Source of the DNA: Palsa-1033 sp963735455 | GTDB lineage: Bacteria > Chloroflexota > Limnocylindria > Limnocylindrales > CSP1-4 | Length of the DNA stretch: 64,000 nucleotides | Assembly: GCA_963735455.1 (NCBI GenBank) | Contig: CAVTKZ010000002.1 | Span: 372,001-436,000, forward strand | Direction of reading: 5' to 3' | Shown: in pieces, positions 54,109 through 61,767 of the stretch | How the letters are laid out: each line of letters begins with the position of its first letter | Position numbering within the stretch: position 1 is the first letter of the stretch | Program-made: the position numbers and the translations under genes | Notes under the pieces: model-generated | Databases searched by the model: none | What the model was told of the DNA's origin: nothing | The model's input: the letters and a program-made list of their open reading frames with translations, nothing else

Positions 54109-54197
54109 GGCGGACGCCTGGCCCGCTCGTCGACTGGCTACCCGGATCGGAACCGACTCGCGACGTGCCGGCGGATCGGCCCGCGGACCAGTCGTGC

Positions 54198-54203
54198 TAG
54201 ATT
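54198..54203 (+). promoter_or_regulatory. -10 element of the FMN riboswitch transcript
   Basis: TAGATT, ending 6 nt before the first base of the aptamer stem, so the transcript starts at or near the riboswitch. Confidence 0.5.
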
Positions 54204-54209
54204 TGGCTC

Positions 54210-54371
54210 GGCCTTCGGGGCAGGGTGCAATTCCCGACCGGTGGTAGTCCCGGGTCAGTGACCCGGGGAGCCCACGAGCGGCCCGTCTCTCGACGGGTGG
54301 CAGCAGATCCGACGATCGCCTGAACGGCGGCCGAGACGGAGCCGACGGTACAGTCCGGATGGAAGGAGGCC
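54210..54371 (+). ncRNA. FMN riboswitch (RFN element)
   Basis: Closing stem GGCCTTC...GAAGGAGGCC. Conserved blocks in order: CTTCGGGGCAGGGTG, AATTCCCGACCGG, GGTAGTC, AGCCCACGAGC, CAGCAGATCC, GGAGCCGACGGTACAGTCC, GGATGG. These match the RFN consensus closely. The aptamer senses FMN. Its expression platform (54372-54449) contains a GCGACG/CGTCGC hairpin and then a GAGGTG Shine-Dalgarno, so control of translation or of termination are both possible. The regulated gene is the family-5 binding protein. Confidence 0.95.
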
Positions 54372-54449
54372 GCGGCGCGACGCGTCCCTGGATGCGCCCG
54401 TCGCGGACAGGATCTGCCCCGCAGCCTGAGCTTGAGGTGACGCGGCGCA

Positions 54450-56156
54450 ATGATCCTTTCGAGCCTGACTTCCAGCCCGGTCAGCCGCGCTGGCGCGCGT
54501 CCGCGGGTGGCACTGCCGAGTTTGGTCGCCGTGCTGCTCGTGCTCGTGGCTGCCTGTGCGCCGGCGGTCTCGAGCCCGCCGCCGGGTTTGAGCCCGGCTC
54601 CGACGGTGCCGGGCGGTTCGCCGAGTGGCGGCCCGAGCGGCACGCTGGCCATCGGGCTGTCGGCCGACGCCGAGTCGATGGATCCCTACCGGGTCTACCA
54701 GAACGCCGGCTTCTCGGTGATGTACGCGATCTTCGACACCCTGGTCACGATCGCGCCCGATGGCTCGCTGGGGCCCGGACTGGCCGATTCATGGACCTCG
54801 CCCGACTCGACGACGCTCGAGCTCAAGCTCCATCCCGGGGTCAAGTTCCAGGACGGCGAGCCGTTCAATTCGGGTGCCGTCCGCTTCTCCCTGTACCGGA
54901 TCGCCGACATCGACCCGGCCACGAACAAGCCCTATCCGGTCGGTGACGCGCAACGCCTCAACTCGGCATTTGCCTCGAACTTCGCCTCGCTCGACAGCGT
55001 CGAGGTGGTCGACCCGCTGACGGTCAAGGTGCACCTCAAGGCGCCCGATTCGGGCCTGCTGGGCAACCTCGGCACGCTCCAGATGCTGCCGCCCCAGTAC
55101 TACGCCCAGGTCGGCGACGCGGGCTTCGCCCTGAAGCCGATCGGGACCGGGCCGTTCAGGTTCGTCGAATGGGTGAAGGACGACCACATCACCCTCGCCG
55201 CCAATCCCGACTACTGGGATAGCCCGCGGGGCAAGCCGCTGGTGGCCACCGTGATCTTCCGGCCGATCCCTGACTCCGCCACCCGGATCAGCGAGCTGGC
55301 CACCGGCGGGATCCAGATCATGGAGGACCTGCCGCCCGACCAGGCCGCCCAGGTCAAGGCCGCCGGCGACCAGGCGGTCTACCTGTCCGATGCCCATTCG
55401 ATCGCGATCTGGCTGACGACCGACAAGGGCGGCAACCTGGCCACGAGCCCGGGCGACCAGGCCACCGCGATCGCCGCCCTGGCCAACCCCGCCGTCCGCC
55501 GGGCGCTGAACATGGCGATCGACCGGAAGACGATCGTGGCCACGATCCTCGACGGCTTCGGTGAGCCGATGAACTCGCTGTGGGTGAGCGGCGACAAAGG
55601 CTTCGACCCCAGCTTGCCGGCGATCGCCTTCGACCCGGCCGCTGCCCGCCAGCTCCTGGCCCAGCAGGGCTACCCGAACGGGTTTGCCGTGAACATGGAC
55701 ATCTGCACCTGTGACAATTCGGCGATCTACGAGGCCGTGGTCGGGATGCTGGCCAACGTCGGCGTTCAGGTGACGCTCAAGCCGGCCGAGCTCAGCCAGT
55801 TCAACGACGCCTGGGGCAAGGGCGACACGAATCCGCTGCGTGGCGCCCGGCTGGGCTTCCCGGTCGACCCCAATACCGAGCTTTACCTGTGGCTGGATTC
55901 GAAGGGCTATCTCAGCCGCTACAACAATCCGGCGGTGGACGCCCTGATCAACCAGCAGGCCGGGCTGCCGGCCGACGACTACGGCCCGGCCCGGGTCGCG
56001 ATCCTGCGCCAGATCGCCGTCCTGGCCCAGCAGGACCCGCCGGCGATCTTCCTGGTGGGCCAGGGCAGCCTGTATGGCACGGTGGGTACGGGCCTGACCT
56101 GGCGGCCGAACGTCCAGGGCTACATCCCGGTCGTCAACGTCAGCTACCGGCCCTAG
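54450..56156 (+). CDS. Family-5 ABC solute-binding lipoprotein under FMN riboswitch control
   Basis: 568 aa. Signal peptide with lipobox-like LVAAC (Cys near 31), a Pro/Ser linker, then a SBP_bac_5 domain: ADAESMDPYRVYQNAGFSV, LADSWTSPDSTTLELKLHPGVKFQDGEPFN and LAANPDYWDSPRGKPLV are the classical oligopeptide-binding-protein blocks. Such proteins bind peptides, nickel, haem or other ligands for ABC import. The riboswitch places this one under flavin control, so a flavin or flavin-precursor ligand is the best inference. No permease or ATPase genes are adjacent; pckA follows. Confidence 0.88.
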   Translation: MILSSLTSSPVSRAGARPRVALPSLVAVLLVLVAACAPAVSSPPPGLSPAPTVPGGSPSGGPSGTLAIGLSADAESMDPYRVYQNAGFSVMYAIFDTLVTIAPDGSLGPGLADSWTSPDSTTLELKLHPGVKFQDGEPFNSGAVRFSLYRIADIDPATNKPYPVGDAQRLNSAFASNFASLDSVEVVDPLTVKVHLKAPDSGLLGNLGTLQMLPPQYYAQVGDAGFALKPIGTGPFRFVEWVKDDHITLAANPDYWDSPRGKPLVATVIFRPIPDSATRISELATGGIQIMEDLPPDQAAQVKAAGDQAVYLSDAHSIAIWLTTDKGGNLATSPGDQATAIAALANPAVRRALNMAIDRKTIVATILDGFGEPMNSLWVSGDKGFDPSLPAIAFDPAAARQLLAQQGYPNGFAVNMDICTCDNSAIYEAVVGMLANVGVQVTLKPAELSQFNDAWGKGDTNPLRGARLGFPVDPNTELYLWLDSKGYLSRYNNPAVDALINQQAGLPADDYGPARVAILRQIAVLAQQDPPAIFLVGQGSLYGTVGTGLTWRPNVQGYIPVVNVSYRP

Positions 56157-56172
56157 CCCGAGGGTCGTCGGC

Positions 56173-56248
56173 GGGTTGCCCGGACCATTGCCCGGGCGCA
56201 CTCGCGCACCGCAACCTCGCCACCGCGGTCGCAACCTGATGGCAACCT
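56173..56248 (+). promoter_or_regulatory. Phased GCAACCT repeats upstream of pckA
   Basis: Direct copies of GCAACCT start at 56211, 56231 and 56242 (spacing 20 and 11 bp), and an inverted relative GGGTTGCC lies at 56173-56180. The last copy overlaps the likely -35 region of the pckA promoter. Possible binding sites of an unknown regulator. Confidence 0.45.
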
Positions 56249-56262
56249 GGCCGTGGACGATG

Positions 56263-56268
56263 TAGGAT
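56263..56268 (+). promoter_or_regulatory. -10 element for pckA
   Basis: TAGGAT, 17 nt after a weak -35 (TGGCAA, 56240-56245). The leader would be about 125 nt. Confidence 0.45.
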
Positions 56269-56295
56269 TCCGCGGACTGCGAAAGCCGACTCCCC

Positions 56296-56319
56296 GGATC
56301 CCGCCCGAAGGCGGGGTCC
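56296..56319 (+). promoter_or_regulatory. Hairpin in the pckA leader
   Basis: GGATCCCGCC pairs with GGCGGGGTCC (one T-G pair) around a CGAA loop. It lies downstream of the predicted start of transcription and about 80 nt before the start codon. There is no U-tract, so it is not a plain terminator. Confidence 0.4.
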
Positions 56320-56398
56320 GAGGTACGCGCGGCCGGTCGACCACCGCCGATTCGGATCGGCCTGGTCGATGCGGGCTGCCGCCGAACGGGAGTTGATC

Positions 56399-57988
56399 GT
56401 GAGTCCCACCCAGTCATCCGCCAGGACCGCCACATCGATCGGCAGCGTCCTGCGCGCGAACCTGTCGACGGCCGAGCTGTACGAGGATGCGATCCGGGCG
56501 GGCGAGGGCCTGGTCGCGGCCGAAGGCCCGTTCGTCGTCCGGACCGGCCGCCACACCGGCCGTTCGCCCGAGGACAAGTTCATCGTCCGCGAATCAAGCA
56601 GCGCGGCCAAGATCGGCTGGGGCGCCGTCAACCGGCCGATCTCCGAGGAGCACTACGAGCGCCTCCGGGCCCGCCTGCTGGCCTACACCGCCCGCCGCCC
56701 GATCTACGCCCAGGACCTGTTCATCGGAGCGGCTCCCGAGCACCGCCGCTCGCTGCGCGTCTACACCGAGACGGCCTGGGCAAGCATCTTCGCCCGGAAC
56801 CTGTTCCGGCGGCCGAGCCTGTTCGAGCTGGCCAGCTTCGCCCCGAACTTCACGATCATCAACGTGCCCTCGTTCAAGGCCGATCCGGCGACCGAGGGCA
56901 CCCGGACCGAGACCGCGATCCTGCTCCACCTGCGCCGGATGGAGATCCTGATCGTGGGCACCGAGTACGCCGGAGAGATCAAAAAGGGCGCCTTCACGGT
57001 CATGAACTACCTGATGCCCGACGAAGGGATCCTGCCGATGCACTCGGCGATCAACGTCGGCAAGGCCGGCGACCCGGCGATCTTCTTCGGCCTGTCGGGA
57101 ACCGGCAAGACAACCCTGTCGGCCGATCCCGAGCGGAGCCTGATTGGCGACGATGAGCACGGCTGGGGCGACGCCGGGGTGTTCAACTTCGAGGGTGGCT
57201 GCTACGCCAAGACGATCCGCCTGTCGCCGATGTACGAGCCCGACATCTTCCAGACCACCCGTCGGTTCGGGACGATCCTGGAGAACGTCGACCTCAATCC
57301 GCTGACCCGCGAGCTGGACCTCGACTCGGATCGGTTCACCGAGAACACCCGGGGTGCCTACCCGCTCGAGTTCATCGGCAACGCCGACCCGACCGGGATC
57401 GCCGGCCAGCCGCGCAACGTGGTCCTGCTCACCGCCGACGCGTTCGGCGTCCTGCCCCCGATCGCCCGGCTGACCCACGACCAGGCCGCCTATCATTTCC
57501 TGAGCGGCTATACGGCCAAGCTGGCCGGCACCGAGATCGGGGTGAAGGAGCCCAAGGCGACCTTCTCGACCTGCTTCGGGGCCCCGTTCATGCCCCGTCC
57601 ACCGACCGAGTACGCCGGCCTGCTCGTTGAGCGCCTCGCCCGCTGGGACGTCCCCGTCTGGCTGGTCAACACCGGCTGGACGGGCGGGCCGTATGGGACC
57701 GGCGAGCGGATGGACATCGACCACACCCGGGCGATGGTCCGGGCAGCGCTCAACGGTGAGCTCGAGGGCATTGCGACGGTCGTCGACGAGCGCTTTGGCC
57801 TGGCCGTTCCGGTCAGCTGCCCCGAGGTTCCGGCCGAGTTCCTCCAGCCCCGCAACACCTGGCAGGATCGCGACGCGTACGATCGTGCGGCGGCCAAGCT
57901 GGCCCGCATGTTCGCCACGAACTTCGAGGCCTACGCCCAGGACGTGACCCCCGGCATCCGCGCCGCCGGCCCGCGGGTCGACGACTGA
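56399..57988 (+). CDS. pckA: ATP-dependent phosphoenolpyruvate carboxykinase
   Basis: 529 aa from a GTG at 56399, 6 nt after GGGAG; the ATG at 56369 would add 10 residues without a ribosome site. FVVRTGRHTGRSPEDKFIVRE (substrate binding), GLSGTGKTTLSADPER (kinase-1a P-loop) and LIGDDEHGW (kinase-2 metal site) are diagnostic of the ATP type. It converts oxaloacetate to PEP and CO2 for gluconeogenesis, or runs anaplerotically. mdh, 45 nt downstream, supplies oxaloacetate, so the pair forms a functional C4-metabolism unit. Confidence 0.96.
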   Translation: MSPTQSSARTATSIGSVLRANLSTAELYEDAIRAGEGLVAAEGPFVVRTGRHTGRSPEDKFIVRESSSAAKIGWGAVNRPISEEHYERLRARLLAYTARRPIYAQDLFIGAAPEHRRSLRVYTETAWASIFARNLFRRPSLFELASFAPNFTIINVPSFKADPATEGTRTETAILLHLRRMEILIVGTEYAGEIKKGAFTVMNYLMPDEGILPMHSAINVGKAGDPAIFFGLSGTGKTTLSADPERSLIGDDEHGWGDAGVFNFEGGCYAKTIRLSPMYEPDIFQTTRRFGTILENVDLNPLTRELDLDSDRFTENTRGAYPLEFIGNADPTGIAGQPRNVVLLTADAFGVLPPIARLTHDQAAYHFLSGYTAKLAGTEIGVKEPKATFSTCFGAPFMPRPPTEYAGLLVERLARWDVPVWLVNTGWTGGPYGTGERMDIDHTRAMVRAALNGELEGIATVVDERFGLAVPVSCPEVPAEFLQPRNTWQDRDAYDRAAAKLARMFATNFEAYAQDVTPGIRAAGPRVDD

Positions 57989-58033
57989 GGCGGCCGGCCC
58001 CGGACACCCGGAATTGAAGGGAGCTAACGAGCG

Positions 58034-58966
58034 ATGGCCCGCCACAAGGTGACCGTCGTAGGTGCCGGCAACGTCGGCGCCACGACCGCCCAGCGGATCC
58101 TCGAGGCCGGCCTGGCCGATGTCGTCCTGATCGACATCGTCGAGGGCCTGCCCCAGGGCAAGGCGCTCGACCTGGCCGAGGCGGCGCCGGTCGTCGGCCA
58201 CGACGCCCGGATCACGGGCACCAACGACTACGCGGACACGGCGGGCTCGGACATCGTGGTCGTCACCTCCGGTCTCGCCCGCCAGCCGGGGATGAGCCGC
58301 GACGACCTCCTGGCCAAGAACGCCGGGATCGTCCGCTCGGTGGTCCAGCAGGCAGCCGCCCAGTCGCCCGACGCGATCCTGATCATCGTGACCAACCCGC
58401 TCGATGCGATGTGCCACGTGGCCCTGCAGGCGTCGGGCTTCCCTCGCGAACGGGTCCTGGGCATGGCCGGCGTCCTCGATTCGGCCCGCTTCCGGTACTT
58501 CATCGCGGCCGAGCTGGGGGTCTCGGTCGAGGACACCCACGCCTTCGTCCTGGGCGGCCACGGCGACACGATGGTGCCCTTGCCGCGCTACTCGACCGTC
58601 GCCGGGGTGCCGATCACCGAGCTGCTCAGCGCCGAGCGCGTCGCCGCCCTGTGCGATCGGACGGCCAACGGTGGCGCCGAGGTGGTCGCCCTGCTCAAGA
58701 CCGGCTCGGCCTACTACGCCCCCGCGGCCTCGACGTTCGAGATGGTCGAGGCGATCCTCGGCGACCGCAAGCGGGTCCTGCCCTGCGCGGTGCTCCTGAA
58801 GGGCGAGTTCCGGACGACCGACCTGTTCGTCGGCGTGCCGGCCATCCTCGGCGCGGGCGGCCTCGACCGGGTCCTCGAGATCGAGCTGCGAGCCGACGAG
58901 CAGGCGGCCTTCGACCACTCCGCCGCGGCGGTCCGCGAGCTCGTCGAGAAGCTGGCCGCGCTCTGA
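58034..58966 (+). CDS. mdh: NAD-dependent malate dehydrogenase (LDH-like type)
   Basis: 310 aa. VTVVGAGNVGATTAQ (NAD fold), the Asp at the end of beta-2 (LIDIVEGLPQGKALDL) selecting NAD, TSGLARQPGMSRDDL with the mobile-loop Arg/Met pattern of malate rather than lactate dehydrogenases, VTNPLDAM, LDSARFRYFIA and VLGGHGDTMV with the catalytic His. It interconverts malate and oxaloacetate in the TCA cycle. ATG after GGGAGC; it follows pckA on the same strand. Confidence 0.96.
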   Translation: MARHKVTVVGAGNVGATTAQRILEAGLADVVLIDIVEGLPQGKALDLAEAAPVVGHDARITGTNDYADTAGSDIVVVTSGLARQPGMSRDDLLAKNAGIVRSVVQQAAAQSPDAILIIVTNPLDAMCHVALQASGFPRERVLGMAGVLDSARFRYFIAAELGVSVEDTHAFVLGGHGDTMVPLPRYSTVAGVPITELLSAERVAALCDRTANGGAEVVALLKTGSAYYAPAASTFEMVEAILGDRKRVLPCAVLLKGEFRTTDLFVGVPAILGAGGLDRVLEIELRADEQAAFDHSAAAVRELVEKLAAL

Positions 58967-59274
58967 GCGCTGAGGCGTCGGCGGACCGGCGCCCGGCGGC
59001 GCCCCCCGAAGGAGCCGCGCCCGGTCCGTCAGCGCATCCCCGGACGAGGTTCGCCCCCGGCTGATCGTCGGGCGAGCAACTACTTGACAGGCTTCCTGTC
59101 GGCTGGCTGACAGGCCGTCCCTGCGAAGCGCGTTCCAGGCCAGGTCGGGTGGAGGCGGACTTCCGTCCGTTGGACGCCCAGCTGGTCGGGGTCGCCCGGG
59201 AGGTCGTGCGCCAGCTGCCCTGACCTCGACCCCAGCGGCGTCGGTCCGGACGGCTTTGGTACGCTGGGCCGGCT
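58967..59274. other. Intergenic region between mdh and the Lgt-like gene
   Basis: No gene that I would support. A frame open from about 59064 to 59223 has codon use unlike the neighbours. It contains a perfect hairpin GACAGG-CTT-CCTGTC (59086-59100) and another TGACAGG copy at 59108. No promoter was identified apart from the -10 of the next gene. Confidence 0.5.
59260..59265 (+). promoter_or_regulatory. -10 element for the Lgt-like gene
   Basis: TACGCT ends 9 nt before the GTG at 59275; a leaderless or nearly leaderless transcript. Confidence 0.5.
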
Positions 59275-60144
59275 GTGCCGTCCGCGATCATCGAGCTGAG
59301 CTTCGATCCCTACCTGCGCTTCGGCGACCAAGCCGTCCGCTGGGCAACGATCGCGCTGGCGGCGGCCGTCTTCCTGGGCTTGGTGGTGACCGCCCTGCTG
59401 GCGGGTCGCCGGCCGAAGGACGGCGGTCCCGACCGGGAGCTTCGCCGGGACGACCTGCTGTTCATCGTCCTCGGGATCATTCCCGGCGCGGTGATCGGCG
59501 GCCGGTTGACCTACGTCCTGGTCCACCTCGACTACTACCGGGCGAACCCGGGCCTGGTCATCGACCCATCGAGCGGCAGCCTGGCCTTGAGCGGCGCGGT
59601 CGTGCTCGGAACGCTGACCGGCATCTACGTGGCCGGCCTGCTCGATGCGCCGATCGGCCGCTGGCTGGACATTGCCGCGGTGTCCCTGGTCCTGGCCCTC
59701 GGCCTGGGCAAGCTGGCCCAGGTGCTCGATGGCAGCGGCCAGGGGATCCTGTCGAGCGCCAACTGGGCGACGGCCTACGCCGGCCCCGGGCCGTGGGGCG
59801 TCCTGGGCGCCGACCTGCCCGCGCTGCCGGTCCAGGTCTACGAGGCGATCGGCGACGGCATCCTGCTGCTCGGCCTGCTGGTCCTCGGCCGGCTGGCCCC
59901 ATTCCGGGGCGGGCGTGGCCGGCGCTTCGCGATCGCCCTCGGCGGCTGGGCGGTCGTCCGCTTCGTGGTCGGCTGGTGGTGGCGAGACGCAGCCGTCGTC
60001 GGTGCCCTGAAGGCCGAGCAGCTGATCGACCTGGCGATCCTGGTGATTGCCCTGGTCGCGTTGGCGGCGCTCGCCAGGCGCCCTGCTACCATCGCCCAGA
60101 CGACGTCCAGCGGCCCTCCGCCGGCCGTCCCGTCCGGGGCCTAA
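59275..60144 (+). CDS. Lgt-like (prolipoprotein diacylglyceryl transferase family) membrane protein lacking key residues
   Basis: 289 aa, GTG start, about seven membrane helices. GGRLTYVLVHLDYYRANP, LGLGKLAQVLDGSGQG and PVQVYEAIGDGILLLGLL align with Lgt. At the positions essential in E. coli Lgt, however, His103 is Ser, Arg143 is Lys, Asn146 is Gln and Glu243 is Gly; only the Q-x-Y-E block and Arg239 look kept. It is therefore probably not a working lipoprotein transferase, although lipoproteins are encoded in this window. mmsA follows 31 nt downstream. Confidence 0.75.
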   Translation: MPSAIIELSFDPYLRFGDQAVRWATIALAAAVFLGLVVTALLAGRRPKDGGPDRELRRDDLLFIVLGIIPGAVIGGRLTYVLVHLDYYRANPGLVIDPSSGSLALSGAVVLGTLTGIYVAGLLDAPIGRWLDIAAVSLVLALGLGKLAQVLDGSGQGILSSANWATAYAGPGPWGVLGADLPALPVQVYEAIGDGILLLGLLVLGRLAPFRGGRGRRFAIALGGWAVVRFVVGWWWRDAAVVGALKAEQLIDLAILVIALVALAALARRPATIAQTTSSGPPPAVPSGA

Positions 60145-60175
60145 CCCGCCCGATCAGTCCACGAGAGGACGCCCA

Positions 60176-61723
60176 ATGACCCAGGTCGCCGAATCACGTC
60201 CAGCCTCCGCCCCGGCAAGCGCCTCGGCGGGCCCCGAATCCGTCGGCCACTGGATCAACGGCGTTCGCGCCGCCGGCACCTCAGGCCGATCCGGGCCGAT
60301 CTATGACCCCGCGACCGGCGCGACGACCCGTCAGGTGGACTTCGCCTCGGTCGCCGATGTCGACCGCGCTGTCGCCGCTGCGTCGGCCGCCTTCCCAGCT
60401 TGGCGAGCGCTGTCGCTCTCGAAGCGGACCGAGATCCTGTTCCGGATCCGGAACCTCGTCGAGGCCCATCGTCACGATCTGGCGGCCCTGCTGACGGCCG
60501 AGCACGGCAAAGTGCCGGGGGATGCGCTGGGCGAGATCGCCCGCGGCCTGGAGAACCTCGAGTTCGCCTGCGGCGTGCCGCAGCTCCTCAAGGGCGGCTT
60601 CAGCGAGCAGGTTTCGAGCGGCGTCGATGTCTACCAGATCCGCCAGCCCCTCGGCGTGGTGGCCGGGATCACCCCGTTCAACTTCCCGGCGATGGTCCCG
60701 ATGTGGATGTTCGGCAATGCCCTGGCCTGCGGCAACACCTTCGTGCTCAAGCCGTCCGAGAAGGATCCGTCGGCCTCGCTCCTGCTCGGCGAGCTGCTCC
60801 GGGAGGCCGGCGTTCCGGACGGGGTGTTCAACGTCGTCCAGGGCGACAAGGTCGCCGTCGACCGGTTGCTCGAGCATCCCGATATCGCCGCCCTGAGCTT
60901 CGTCGGCTCGACCCCCATCGCCCGCTACATCTACGAAACGGGCACCCACCACGGCAAGCGGGTCCAGGCCCTGGGCGGCGCGAAGAACCACATGGTCGTG
61001 CTGCCCGATGCCGACATCGAGATGGCCGCCGACGCGGCGGTCTCGGCCGGCTATGGGTCGGCCGGCGAGCGGTGCATGGCGATCTCGGTCGTCGTGGCGG
61101 TTGGCGGGGTGGGCGACTCGCTCGTCTCGGCGATCTCCCAGCGGCTGCCCCGGATCAAGGTCGGGCCGGGCTCCGATGCCGCGTCCGAGATGGGCCCGTT
61201 GATCACCCGCGAGCATCGCGATCGGGTAGCCGGCTATCTCGACAGCGGTGCGGCGCAGGGCGCGACCGTCGTCGTCGACGGGCGGCGCGACGCCTCGTTC
61301 AAGGGCACGGGCTTCTTCCTGGGTGCGTCGCTGATCGACAACGTGACCACCGAGATGGACTGCTACCGGGACGAGATCTTCGGACCGGTCCTGGGGGTGG
61401 TCCGCGTCGACACGTATGCCGAGGCGCTGGCCCTCGTGAACGACAACCCGTACGGCAACGGCACTGCGATCTTCACCCGAGATGGCGGCGCCGCCCGCCA
61501 GTTCCAGTTCGACTGCAACGTGGGCATGGTCGGGATCAACGTTCCGGTTCCCGTGCCGGTCGCCTTCTACTCGTTCGGCGGCTGGAAGGCGTCCCTCTTC
61601 GGCGACACCCACATGTACGGCCCCGAGGGGATCAACTTCTACACCCGGGCCAAAGTCGTCACCGCCCGCTGGCCCGATCCGGGCACGTCCTCAGTGGATC
61701 TGGGCTTCCCCCGCACGAGGTAG
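60176..61723 (+). CDS. mmsA: CoA-acylating methylmalonate/malonate-semialdehyde dehydrogenase
   Basis: 515 aa, ATG after GAGAGGA. The aldehyde dehydrogenase core includes PFNFPAMVPMWMFGNALACGN, KPSEKDPS, the GSTP nucleotide loop, the catalytic Cys in GSAGERCMAIS and NPYGNGTAIFTRDGG; GERCMA-I and the PFNFP start are specific to the CoA-dependent MmsA group. It oxidises methylmalonate or malonate semialdehyde to propionyl- or acetyl-CoA in valine, inositol or beta-alanine breakdown. The convergent dihydropyrimidinase gene suggests the beta-alanine/uracil route. Confidence 0.94.
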   Translation: MTQVAESRPASAPASASAGPESVGHWINGVRAAGTSGRSGPIYDPATGATTRQVDFASVADVDRAVAAASAAFPAWRALSLSKRTEILFRIRNLVEAHRHDLAALLTAEHGKVPGDALGEIARGLENLEFACGVPQLLKGGFSEQVSSGVDVYQIRQPLGVVAGITPFNFPAMVPMWMFGNALACGNTFVLKPSEKDPSASLLLGELLREAGVPDGVFNVVQGDKVAVDRLLEHPDIAALSFVGSTPIARYIYETGTHHGKRVQALGGAKNHMVVLPDADIEMAADAAVSAGYGSAGERCMAISVVVAVGGVGDSLVSAISQRLPRIKVGPGSDAASEMGPLITREHRDRVAGYLDSGAAQGATVVVDGRRDASFKGTGFFLGASLIDNVTTEMDCYRDEIFGPVLGVVRVDTYAEALALVNDNPYGNGTAIFTRDGGAARQFQFDCNVGMVGINVPVPVPVAFYSFGGWKASLFGDTHMYGPEGINFYTRAKVVTARWPDPGTSSVDLGFPRTR

Positions 61724-61767
61724 GCCGGGTTCAGTGGCCCGTCGGGGCTGGACGGCGGCCCCCCGGT

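Noticed and set aside
59080..59223. Small protein gene before the Lgt-like gene
   Set aside because: Codon use is unlike the surrounding genes, no ribosome site is visible and there is no recognisable similarity.
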